Shown piece by piece: positions 1-11,000 of a DNA stretch of 64,000 nt. The stretch's first letter is position 1. Every line of letters starts with the position of its first letter. Below the pieces are notes generated by a model. The model saw nothing but the letters and a program-made list of their open reading frames with translations. It was not told the origin of the DNA and made no database searches. Source of the DNA: Tubiluchus corallicola (Eukaryota; Priapulida; Priapulimorpha; Priapulimorphida; Tubiluchidae); NCBI GenBank assembly GCA_030141605.1, contig JAQGDQ010000685.1, positions 48,914-112,913 of the forward strand, written 5' to 3'. The position numbers and the translations under genes were made by a program.

Positions 1-3000
1 CAAGACCATGCAGAACCAATGTGGTAAGAATTCTCATTTCAGGCACCCTTCAAATGCTGACTTAAACTAACTTAATTTATTTATGTCTGTACTTCAAAAC
101 ATATTATAAATTTGTTAATACACTTTGATGTTCATTCATACGTGTACTTTAAATAGTGTTGTAAATTTACTCATTTTTTACTCATCTTTGCAGTTTATTT
201 ATGTCTGTACTTCAAAACATATTATAAATTTATTAATACACTTTGATGTTCATTCATACGTGTACTTTAAATAGTGTTGTAAATTTACTCATTTTTTACT
301 CATCTTTGCAGTTTATTTATGTCTGTACTTCAAAACATGTTATCAATTTATTAATATACTTTGATGTTCATTCATACGTATACTTTAAATAGTGCTGTAA
401 ATTTACTCATCGTTGCAGCTAAGTTTACTCATACATATGTTTGAAAACACGTATGTTTAATTACATACTTCGAAACATATTTTATACACGTACAAGTACA
501 CAAAGTCAGTTTAACGTGTTTTGAAGTACGCATATTTGAACTTATAAAACATTGTTCCAAATTTATTAACAAGGTAGGAATGAGTTTCTTCAAAACACGT
601 TCAAAGTTTGGGTGATACGTATATTTCAAGACGTGTTTTAAGGTTACCATATGTTCAAAAAACTCACAAAAATTTTTGAAAATAGGAAGATTTCTCTGGA
701 AACAAAAATTAGAATATTCTCAGCCTTAGTCGAAACTGTATTTCTGTATAACTCTGAGCTCTGGACATTAAAAGCAAATCATAAAGCTGAAATCGATGCG
801 TTTCAAAGGCGAAATTACAGAAACATTTTGGGTATTAGATGGCCAAAGAAAATTTCAAACAAAGATCTATATGAAGAAATAAAAGAAGAACCTTGGACAA
901 GAAAAATAAAAAGACGCCGTTTAAGATGGATTGGGCATATGCTTAGACTACCTGATGATATTCCAGTAAAGATAGCTCTTCAACAAGCCATAGAACAGCT
1001 AAAAAACCTGCAGGAGGACAAATGTTAACAAATTTAGATTTTGCACAGAAAGATTTAAACACTTCAGCATTGATCCTTAGAAATAAATCCACTTGGGGCA
1101 TTACGGCGAGCAGGGAGTCCTGGCATAGGGAGGTGAGCAGAATCATGTGCCTGGACGTATGATTCATTGGGTGATGATGATGATGATATCGTAAATAAAT
1201 TGTTTTTCACGAATTTAATATATTAGCTGAGATAGTTACTGACAATTTTTAATTCCTGACTTTAGGACAGAGAAGCAGCTGAAAGATGTGATTATAACCC
1301 ACGATCCACCACGGACTAGAGTAGACAAGGTAAGACGTTTAAAATGCATCTTCAAAAAACGATCTTCTAATGACGATGGAACATTGTGCTAAAACTAAAT
1401 TTACACTACATTCGCTTCAACAAAAAAACTAATGACATTATGGTACTGCGAACACGGGGCATTTCACAAATTAGAGGTCGTAGTGTTCCACGTGCAATTT
1501 AAATTCGGTTCAAATCCACGCTCGTCTGTAACTTATTCACATTTTTGTCAAATTCAGTTCAATAGCGGTTTATTTTTTCTTTCATCAACAGTGCTGAAAA
1601 CAAATTTCGCACGTAACCTGTTTTTGCATGTAATATTGAAAATTTGTCTAAATAAACCTTTTCACAGATTCGTTGTGCGCACGCGCAGTTTCTGCAGGTC
1701 AAAGATTAAGTGTACCACAGCAACGCGTCTTAACTACAATCGCCATGTGACGTTAAGCAAAACAAAGCCGCCTGTCGCATCAGTTCAGTAACTTCAGTTG
1801 ATTTGACGAACTTTGCTTAACTATGCATTAGTTTGTGCACAGAGTGATTTGCTAGCAGGATCTTGCTTGGGAACAAGAAAAAATGAACTAGGTAAGGTCT
1901 AGCTAGCTGTTATAACTGTTACTATTACAATAGCATGGGCTGCGAGGCACAAATACGTTGTTCGGTACACTCAACCTTTGACCTTTTCGCGATCATCATC
2001 AATCGCTGGAACTGTGAAAAGACTCATTGAAAACGTTTTTCTTTCAGGCGGCTTATTACACTGTACAGACTTTGAGGTCAGCATTCGATCTCTTCTCTGG
2101 TTATTCATTTGGACGAATGACAGAAGCAAAATGGATCAGGTAAAAAACCATCTCAGTAAACTGAAAACGACAGTTAGTTGTTTGGTTGGTTAATTAGTCA
2201 GACAGTAGTAGCTAGTTTGTCAATCAACGAGCATGTCAAAGTTCAGTCTGCATAAGATAAGACAGTATGTCAGTCAATTAGCGAGACAGCAAGACATTCA
2301 GTCAATCAACCAGATAGTCAGTTAATCAACCAGACGGTCAGTCACTGAAATGATCTAACAGGCAATAAGTCGGTCAACTAATAACGCAGGCAGTCAGTTA
2401 GTCAAACAAGCAAGCAGTCAGTCAATTAGAGATTTTGTTAACCAGTTATTCAGTCAATTATTGTGCTGGTAGCTTGGTCGTTGAGTCGGTCAGTCAGTCA
2501 CAAGTTGTTTAGTCATCCATTTGGCTAGTCAGTCAGCAGTGTAGACAAGTAAACAGATAGAACAGCATTGGTCAATCAGTTAGTCAGTTAGTTAGTGACT
2601 GAACTTGCTTTTGTTACTTTGATTACCTAACAAATCAAGAAAGAGAGAAAGAGAGAGATAGCATTTCCTTAGTCAATATACAGCTGGAGGTAACTTTATA
2701 AACAGACCTTTTTCGCCGTGAAGCCGGTCTCATTCTCATTCTTCTGCAACATGTTCAAGAACAAAGTTGAACCGGTTAACAGTTAGCTTATTACCATCGT
2801 TTCTGGAGCAGTAAGCAAAGACTATGTACAATGCTCGTGCGTTATTGATCACCAGTGGTTTGGTTTATTAGCGTTTAACATTTCACGCAGTTTCAACCTT
2901 GCGCAAAATGCTTTTGTTGTAGCTTATGATTTGTGTGGCATGATGTTGGTGGGTCGGTGGGTCGCGTAGCGTTGGGCGGAAAGCTTAATTAAGCGACTAA

Positions 3001-3305
3001 CAATGCTTTTCACTCCGGACTAACTACGTTTACTTGTGAACAAAACTCAGTAAAAGTAAAGTAGCCGAGTTTGAAGGATTTATCCTAATTTACAGGAGGA
3101 TAATATTCTTGGAGACAGTAGCTGGGGTTCCTGGAATGGTGGGAGGAATGATCAGACATCTTAACTCTTTACGTCGAATGAAGAGAGACCATGGTTGGAT
3201 TCACACATTACTAGGTACCTCTAATTATGGACTCTTGTTAACTCTTTCATTCCCTAATGGTTGAACTTTACTTTGCTATACTGTACAATTTGGTTATTTG
3301 TTACA

Positions 3306-3353
<48 letters not shown>

Positions 3354-6300
3354 ATAATCTTTATTTGCCATTAAAATACATTGATAATCACTGATAAAAA
3401 CTTTACAGAGATGATCAATCAGTGTTAGTTAATAAAAACTTACACTGCTAAAGGCAAATACGTCAGTGCAATCTAAACTACTGTGCAGTAATGGAAAGCA
3501 ACGACGAATAAAATCAAACATATTTACAACTATGCACAAAAAATGAAAAAATTATGATTTAATTAATATGGCCGTGGATATATGAATTCTGAGTTAGTGT
3601 GTATGTTGTCGTACCGGTGTGATGGTATTTCATATGTGGTTAATATTAGTGATTTTAATTTTGTTTTAAATACTAATAGGGACTTGATTTGTTTAACCTG
3701 TAATGGTAGAGAATTCCAAAGTAGAATTGCTTCTTAGGCGTAAATCTAGGAATGCTTTTTCAGATGAAGCTCAGAACGAAAGAATGCACTTGATAGTAGC
3801 ATTACAAATACGACAACCTGGACCAATATTCCGTGCAACTGTAATACTCGGTCAAGGTAAAAACAGTAGCACTTTAATAGTTGTTTTTCTATTCAAAAGG
3901 CGGCGCCATATTTCTTACATAACGTTCTATAGGAACATCAAATGTTTATAATACGCGTGTCGCTTTTTAGAACTAAAAAAAAGACAAGGCGATGTGAAAA
4001 GTTAATCTTTCTCCGACGCAGTTTCATTTTTTACATTTTCTTTGATTTGCAAATGTACACAATTCGTTTTACCTAGTGAATAGGATAGCTGAGAGGTTAC
4101 AATAGATCTGCGCTTAAAAACTGAAGTTAGGTAATACTAAATTTGATTGGTAACTGGACGAATGACTTCCCGCGTCATTGCCGTGCTACTGAGGATGTGA
4201 CTACTTATTCAAACTTGCCTTTTTCACCTTATCAGCATCCCATGTTAGAGAATTATCATTGAAAATGAGTTCTAATTGCTGCACAACTCTCTTTGTTGAG
4301 TACAGACCTGTGAGTAAGTGCTGGACACTGCCTTGCTGTGATTGAATTGCATAAAAACCCGGATTGTAAACAAACAACATAGAAAAACAATCTATTTGCA
4401 TTTCACAACATACTAATATGTGGGAAAGTACTGCTATGAACATTATTCTCTTACTGTCGTGGGTACAGGTGGCGCTGTTGGATTGTGAGCTGCAAGGATT
4501 TTTCAGTGTCTCCCAATGGGGGTATTAATGGCTTGCAGAAATTCTGGGAATCATTGACGTAAATAATTACCGTAATTATTCGAGTTTAACGCGCAAAATT
4601 TTCCATCCAAAAACAACTCAAAGTTTGGGTGCGCGTTATAAACGAGGGCTGGGGGTAGCTAAGGAAATAATCAACAATATTTGCGTCATCAGCAGACTTT
4701 GTCAGACGGTGCAACGTCTAGAGTCTACTCTATAACCTCTAGGTATAATTTAGACTCTAGACCGTTTGTCTAGACGGCGCCTGGCCCACGGAAATGTCAG
4801 AGATTAGAGTTGTTCAACAATGCACGTGTTCAACAACGTTTGTCACTTAAAATGCTTGGTCTGAGCCGAGAAAAAGTGAATCAAAATTTTATACCGATTT
4901 TTAATCGAAAATTAGGGGCGCGCGTTATACTCGAATAAATACGGTAATGAACGCAATTTATTTCAGGGGTTTTTGTTGGAGCATTCAGTCTTGCTTATTT
5001 GATCAGCCCCCGTTATTGTCATCGCTTTGTGGGATATTTAGAAGAGGAAGCAGTTAAAACTTACACAAAATGCTTAGAGGTAAACGTCTAGATACAAATT
5101 ATATAGTACAGATCTTGAATCTTAATAAGCCTTTTCACAGTTCCAGCGATTGATGAGAATCATGAAAAGATCAGAGGTTAAGTGTACCACACAACACATT
5201 TGTGTACATTGACAATGCCTCGCAGCCCAAGCTAATAGTAACAGCTTTAACAGTTAGCTAGAATCTTACCTAGGTCATTTTTTCCTGTTCCCAAACAAGA
5301 CCGTGCTAGTAAATCCCTCTATGTCGATGTAATACGACTTTACTGAACTGATGCAGCAGGCGGCTTTTCTTTACGCAAATGTCACGTGATTGTGCAGTTA
5401 AGACATGTTGTTGTGGTACACTTAACCTTTGACCTACAGCGAGTGCGCTTGTGAACAATGAAGCTGTGATAAGGCCTATTTGGACATAATAGTGATTGAG
5501 AATTGGAATAAACTTAAAAAATGATTACTTGAAATCAAACTCCGATTAAAAAAGAAAATGAAAGGAAAAAGTCAGAACTGGGCTTGGTTTTGAACCTGTG
5601 AACTTTGGATTACAAATTAACTGTCACAGCCGCTATTCCGAAGTCTTTTGTGATTCATTGCATGATATTCAGATTGTAATCCATCATCCTTGAACAGGAA
5701 AAAACTTTTTCCATATTTCCTTATTTTCAATCAAAACATGATTTAAAAAAAACTAATAAGTTTATAACAATTATAAAATTCATTAGTATAGACCTATAAT
5801 TATATTACATCTTTGCTTGCAGCAGTTTCCTCTATGTTTGTAAAACCCACACTCTGCAACAGGTTTAAGTCATATGGTAGTGTTATGCAGAACACTGCAC
5901 AAAATTTGTAATGTATTGTACTATTGTTACAGCATGTAATTTACAATGTATTGTACTATTGTTTACAGCATACACAACACTATATATAATTTACAATGTA
6001 TGGCAGTATTGTTTGCAGCATGTACTACACTATACATAATTTACAATGTGTGGTACTTGTGACGAGTTCTTATCTATGGTTTATATTTTAATGTTTGTGC
6101 TCACTAAGGTTTCCCCCTCGCTGTTTTTAGCGGCCAAGCCACGTGGCGTTACATTCTCTAGACGTATCATGGCAGCAGTCTTTGTGAATAAACAGATTAA
6201 TAAGCAAGAAAGATTTATGTTAAATGTTCTATAAAGTTTCTAACAAAGTTACAAATGTTGCCAAGACGTTACAGTACTATTGTTTGCAGCCTATACAACA

Positions 6301-6543
6301 CTATATATAATTTACAATGTATGATACTATTGTTTACAGCATATCAAGGAAGGTAGCATTATGCACTGGCAGAACACGGTGGCTTCAGACGTGGCTATTA
6401 ACTACTGGAGAATGAAGCCAGGTTCCACCATACACGACATGATCAGAAACATGAGAGCCGATGAAGCAAATCATAGAGAAGTCAACCACACCCTGGGCTT
6501 GCTGGGACAGTATGATGCGGTTCCTTTTCCTGCACCTAAATAG
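1..6543 (+). CDS. AOX: Alternative oxidase (AOX), mitochondrial, 3' seven exons; 5' end outside window
   Basis: AOX is a di-iron ubiquinol oxidase of the inner mitochondrial membrane that passes electrons from ubiquinol directly to oxygen, bypassing complexes III and IV. Exons: <1-23, 1266-1329, 2048-2139, 3096-3214, 3764-3856, 4967-5079, 6340-6543 (stop TAG). All introns are GT-AG and the phases agree, giving 235 C-terminal residues. Family motifs are visible in order: [15 protein letters not shown] (first iron-ligand Glu), NERMH (ExxH), YLEEEA, and [12 protein letters not shown] (second ExxH), so all six expected di-iron ligands are present. The first fragment (1-23) reads QDHAEPMW and joins in phase to TEKQLKDV. 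The mitochondrial targeting sequence and first exons must lie upstream. Introns carry MITEs and a LINE 3' end. The last intron contains repeated copies of its own acceptor. The C-terminus (PFPAPK) extends a little past the last ligand helix. Identification is very secure; that the gene is expressed is inferred from intact exons. Confidence 0.95.
77..418. repeat. Tandem repeat, about 118 bp x 3, in an AOX intron
   Basis: Three consecutive near-identical units run from a motif like TTTATTTATGTCTGTACTTC to ACTCATCTTTGCAG. The third unit is slightly shorter and more diverged. It lies in the intron between AOX exon 1-23 and exon 1266-1329. Each unit ends in a pyrimidine-rich stretch plus AG that resembles a splice acceptor, but no coding sequence follows. 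Confidence 0.85.
660..1190 (+). mobile_element. LINE 3' fragment (reverse transcriptase C-terminal region)
   Basis: Plus-strand reading shows a typical non-LTR retrotransposon post-RT region: [19 protein letters not shown], then [13 protein letters not shown], then [15 protein letters not shown]. It ends in a (GAT)n-type tail near 1170-1190. The frame is broken after about 1028. A second copy sits on the minus strand at 31862-32312. This is a 5'-truncated dead copy inside an AOX intron, not a host gene. I cannot assign the clade without a search. Confidence 0.85.
1655..2024. mobile_element. MITE family A, copy 1 (TIR AGCCTTTTCACAG type)
   Basis: It has terminal inverted repeats resembling CCTTTTCACAG on the left and CTGTGAAAAG on the right. 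It is one of four copies in the window (also 5128-5476, 14734-15124 and about 31029-31402). They share internal sequence such as the stretch around CTAGCAGGATCTTGCTTGGG. Length is about 370 bp with no coding capacity. It lies in an AOX intron just before exon 2048-2139, with the right TIR 23 bp from that acceptor. Confidence 0.8.
2185..2600. repeat. Degenerate GTCAGTCAAT-like low-complexity tract
   Basis: Many imperfect copies of GTCAGTCA, GTTAGTCA and CAATCAAC follow each other with no fixed period. This looks like an old, decayed short tandem repeat inside an AOX intron. No gene was seen here. Confidence 0.6.
3309..3725 (-). mobile_element. LINE 3' end with (AT)n tail
   Basis: This stretch matches 63530-63915 nearly base for base. 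On the minus strand the better copy reads as an RT C-terminus ([10 protein letters not shown] ... [10 protein letters not shown]), followed by a 3' UTR ending in AATAAAGATTATT and an AT dinucleotide run (3309-3350). The element is heavily 5'-truncated and sits in the AOX intron directly upstream of exon 3764-3856. Its internal boundary is about 40 bp from that acceptor. Confidence 0.8.
4570..4944. mobile_element. MITE with CCGTAATTATTCGAGT TIRs and TA target duplication
   Basis: Left end CCGTAATTATTCGAGTTTAA and right end, on the opposite strand, CCGTATTTATTCGAGTATAA form inverted repeats of about 25 bp flanked by TA on each side. It is 375 bp and non-coding. TA flanks suggest Tc1/mariner-pogo mobilisation, which is inference from the family rule. 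It sits in an AOX intron and ends about 20 bp before exon 4967-5079. Confidence 0.8.
5128..5476. mobile_element. MITE family A, copy 2
   Basis: Left TIR AGCCTTTTCACAG, right end CTGTGATAAGGCC, with TA on both flanks. It shares its interior with the copies at 1655, 14734 and 31029. It lies in the last AOX intron. Confidence 0.8.
5560..5665 (-). repeat. tRNA-like / possible SINE head
   Basis: On the minus strand a box-B-like GGTTCAAAACC follows a stretch resembling an anticodon arm (TTTGTAATCCAAAG) and D-arm. A related pattern (GGTTCAAATCC) is on the minus strand at 11035-11100. The arms do not pair well enough for a functional tRNA, so this is a degenerate tRNA-derived sequence at best. Confidence 0.3.
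5924..6339 (+). repeat. Repeated copies of the last AOX splice acceptor (about 50 bp unit)
   Basis: A unit of about 50 bp, of form TACTATTGTTTACAG + CATRYAC..., ends in AG at 5934, 5968, 6018 and 6289 before the true acceptor at 6338-6339 (exon begins CATATCAAGG). The block is interrupted by unrelated sequence at about 6052-6265. Each copy carries a polypyrimidine-like tract plus AG and, in three copies, the CAT that starts the real exon. Confidence 0.8.
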
Positions 6544-8073
6544 GTGCTTTGAACATCACCACTCCCCCCTCCCCCCCTCCTTGTACATGAGAGATTCTTG
6601 TAAATATTAAGGTACCTAAACATCGAAATTAATTGCGTTTATTGTTGATAATGTCAGTTTTTGACAATTAATTACAGTTTTGCTGATTATCTTTAACCTC
6701 AGTTTACATTGTGAAGAGTACTTTAGTTTTTATTTTTACAGAAAATATACGATACTCCCTCTGTTGGAAAGAAATGTCTGTACAGTTCATTGTCACAATT
6801 AATTGTACTGAATAAGAAAATGGACATTGCATTCCACCAGGGTACAATGTTCTCAACTGCCTAGCCAGTACATTCCAAATGCTAATTCAATGATAATTAT
6901 TTTCAAATGATTCTACTCACAGAATTTCTAATGAGGTCTAGCGGATTTCATGCAGTTATTATCACATTACAATTTGACCTCATTTTGAGTATGTTTGCAA
7001 TGTAACAATATTTTTGCATAATAACCAGTAGTCGAGTATTTTTTCTCTATTGCAGTAAGTTCCTCTATATGCAAAATGGATTATGTATAATACTCATTAC
7101 TGCAATTTGTATACTGTAGTAGCCTTTCATTTTAAATAGCGGTTATCGTGACCGTTGCTTGGTTAGTGGTAAGCTATACAGGGGTGCCGGAGCCATGGGG
7201 CAGCGGCCCCCATTTAAAACGTGTGGTTATACATGATTACCCGTAGGAGTTTACCCGAGAAGGCATTTTGGGTGCTTTAAATATACCCTTATATTTAAGT
7301 CATATCGTTACTAGCGTGACCATAGAAATATGGGTAAACAAAATGTACCCTTTTCAAAAATGCTGCCCCCACCTCTGTATTTTGCTGCTGGCACCTCTGA
7401 AGATTTAGATGTCAGTCGTGAAGTGAGTTGTTTTATTTTTAATAGAAGTTAAAAAATTTATAAGCTATTAATAGTTCAACTATGAAACTGCGAAAATTTT
7501 TGAGAATTCAAATTAATGCAACTGAGACAAATTATTGCTGATTTCTCATTTATTTTAAATTATAATTTTGAACTGATTTTGGAATTACAAAAGATGTATA
7601 TATAGTGCAGTTGCAACTTAAAGATAATAATTATTAATCATAATCATGTGTACATATTACAGCCTATATAAGCTTACAATAAATTGTTTTACTGTGAAAA
7701 ATATACCACTGAAATGTATCTAAATATAATATATTTTTTGTAAAGCCTAGACAAACTCCATTAGACAAACTCCATAGTTATTATTACAGATAAGTAAACA
7801 ATACAGTAACATAGGTACATAAACATGGCACTGATATAGACATGGAACATACCATCAAACATAGAAACTTTAACAATAAACAACTTTACAACTGTACTAG
7901 GTAATAAGAATATCACAAATGTCAAAATTAATTATAGGCCTAACCATTTACAATCAAAACTTAAATATTCCAGGAGTAATTATCATAAATATGTTAATGA
8001 TTAGCTTCTTACACAGTTTTTGATTAATACATCATTACTGTTTTCTTAATCATCACACTTCAGCTTAGAGAGT
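6544..8073. other. Intergenic, AOX 3' end to gene-2 3' end
   Basis: The tail-to-tail interval is AT-rich. Apart from a hAT-like MITE at 7179-7399 I see no coding sequence. It presumably holds the 3' UTRs of both genes. Confidence 0.6.
7179..7399. mobile_element. hAT-like MITE, 221 bp
   Basis: Terminal inverted repeats CAGGGGTGCC and GGCACCTCTG. Flanking 8-mers AAGCTATA and AAGATTTA agree at six of eight positions, consistent with an aged 8-bp target duplication. Non-coding. Confidence 0.65.
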
Positions 8074-11000
8074 TCAAGTAATGACTAGCCTGTCCCGGGC
8101 GTTGCTGCTCATATCTTCAACCTGGAAAAACAGAATGTTCATATTTAAGGGAATACCTGGAAAGGTCAAGCCTTCTGCGAAGTTAAGCTTATTTCAATGT
8201 TTGCAAAAAATGTTAAAAGGACTTGGTAATAAAACTGCAATAAGCGTCTCTTGTAATTAGTAAAATCACTTTAAAATTGCGATCACTTCATGCTTGAGTG
8301 CTTCCATTTTCAATGTCCATTCCTCTTCAAGTGATGTCATTCATCTTCAACAAAAGTAGCATACTGTCAATCTTCAGCAAAAGTACAATAAGTTTTTACA
8401 AAAAAATTAGATAGTAATTTTGTAATATTTTTGCTTAAACATTAGGTAAGCTGCAGAACTGTGAATTAGTTTAAGCAGTGTGTGCTTACGGAAAGTGACG
8501 TTTTGTCATTTTTCCACCAGTGACGTTGTGTCATTTTTCTACCAATGACGTATGTTCATTGGCTAAAGAAAAGCAACACACTGCCAATTTTCTTCAAAAG
8601 TTTAATAAGTTTTTCAAACTAATTTTGTGACATTTTTTGCACGAACATTAGGTAAGCTGCAGAACTGTGAATTAGTTTAAACAGCGTGCGCTCCTGCAGT
8701 GTTTACGGAAAACCACGAATCTCTCCCTGTTACGTCATGATTTTCAAGTGTCTGGTGGCAACGACCTGAAAATTTGTATTCAGAGGCAGTATATCCTAAA
8801 TTTATGCTTTATAGGCAGTTTTTTTGCACATTTCTTTCTTACATTTTTCTATGTTCAAGTGATAACAGTACAATGAACCCAGCATACTGAGTGACTTGTT
8901 ATTTCCTTTAAAACAAGCCAAAGATAGTTTAAAGTAGTCAGGGAATGTTGCCACTAAGTAAAACAATAGAGAACTGATAATGAATTCTTGCAACACGTGT
9001 GCCTTTGCTAAGAAGAGGTGTGCTAATATCCTTGCCTGTTCAACTTGACCTCATACGGTCTCAACACACTGCAATTCTGAGACAAGTTGCTCAAATAGTA
9101 GTATCACCCACAAGCAAACTTGATCTTAGACAGTGTTACAAGCTTGCAAACGATATCAGAGAGTGTTACAAGCTTGCAAACGATATCAGAGAGAGTTACA
9201 AGCTTGCAAACGATCTCAGAGAGTGTTACAAGCTTGCAAACGATCTCAGAGAGTGTTACAAGCTTGCAAACGATCTCAGAGAGTGTTACAAGTTTGCAAA
9301 CGATCTCAGAGAGTGTTACAAGCTTGCAAGCGATATCAGAGAGAGAGTCACAAGCCTGCAAACGATCTCAGAGAGAGTTACAAGCTTGCAAACGATATCA
9401 GAGAGTGTGTTACAAGCTTGCAAACGATATCAGAGAATGTTACAAGCTTGCAAATGATATCAGAGAGAGTTACAAGCTTGCAAACGATATCAGAGAGAGC
9501 GTTACAAGCTTGCAAACGATCTCAGAGAGTGTTACAAGCTTGCAAACGATATCAGAGAGTGCTACAAGCTTGCAAACGATTTCAGAGAGAGTTACAAGCT
9601 TGCAAATGATATCAGAGCGTTTGCAACACGTGTTTACAACTATGTTACAAGCTTGCAAACGATATCAGAGAGAGTTACAAGCTTGCAAATGATATCAGAT
9701 GGTGTTACAAGCTTGCAAACGATCTCAGAGAGTGTTACAAGCTTGCAAACGATCTCAGAGAGTGTTACAAGCTTGCAAACGATATAAGAGAGAGTTACAA
9801 GCTTGCAAATGATATCAGAGAGAGTTACAAGCTTGCAAACGATCTCAGAGAGAGTTACAAGCTTGTAAACGATATCGGACAGTGTCACAAGCTTGCAAAC
9901 GATATCAGAGAGAGTTACAAGCTTGCAAACCATCTCAGAGAGTGTTACAAGCTTGCAAACGATATCGGACAGTGTCACAAGCTTGCAAACGATCTCAGGC
10001 AGTGTTACAAGCTTGCAAACGATCTCGGAGAGTGTTACAAGCTTGCAAACGATATCGGAGAGAGTTACAAGCTTGCAAACGATCTCAGAGAGTGTTACAA
10101 GCTTGCAAACGATCTTAGAGAGTGTTACAAGCTTGCAAGCGATTTCAGAGAGAGAGAGTTACAAGCCTGCAAACGATCTCAGAGAGAGTTACAAGCTTGC
10201 AAACGATATCAGAGAGAGTGTTACAAGCTTGCAAACGATATCAGAGAATGTTACAAGCTTGCAAACGATATCAGAGAGAGTTACAAGCTTGCAAACGATA
10301 TCAGAGAGAGTGTTACAAGCTTGCAAACGATCTCAGAGAGTGTTACAAGCTTGCAAACGATATCAGAGAGTGTTACAAGCTTGCAAACGATATCAGAGAG
10401 AGTTACAACCTTGCAAACGATATCAGAGAGAGTTACAAGCTTGCAAACGATCTTAGACAGTGTCACAAGCTTGCAAACGATCTTAGACAGTGTCACAAGC
10501 TTGCAAACGATCTTAGACAGTGTCACAAGCTTGCAAACGATCTCAGAGAGTGTTACAAGCTTGCAAACGATATCGGACAGTGTCACAAGCTTTAAAACGA
10601 TCTCAGATCATGCCACAAGCTTGCAAACGAAGTGTCTTACTTCATCATGTTCATCAGTCAATGGGGTCCTGTGATTATCCTGCCCGCAGCGTCGAGTAAG
10701 CCTCGGACTCACACGTTTCACAGTCTCCTGGACAGAGGTCAAGCACTTCTCTGCATACTCCTTGGTTGCAACTGTAGCTTGAGCAGTAGCTTGCTGCAGA
10801 AATATCATAACAGTAAAAGCTACTTGTTTTATGCTAACCAGAGATGAACTGCAAACAGGGATGAGTGAAACTCCCATGGCAAATAATTATTTTAATGCAA
10901 GTATGTGGTAACAAGCAACAAATTACATAATCTAAAGTGCAATGTAATTAATTAACAAAAGAAAAATTCATTTGAAATTTTCTAAACTTCTCAATCCATA

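Noticed and set aside
5560-5665. Functional tRNA gene
   Set aside because: Box-B-like sequence present but the stems do not pair; kept only as a weak SINE-like feature.
9129-10629. CRISPR array
   Set aside because: Units are contiguous with no unique spacers, and the context is eukaryotic spliced genes.
9104-10674. Multiple overlapping open frames (TSLQTISE, LQACKRSQR, CYKLANDLRE repeats)
   Set aside because: Products of the 30-bp satellite, open on both strands.
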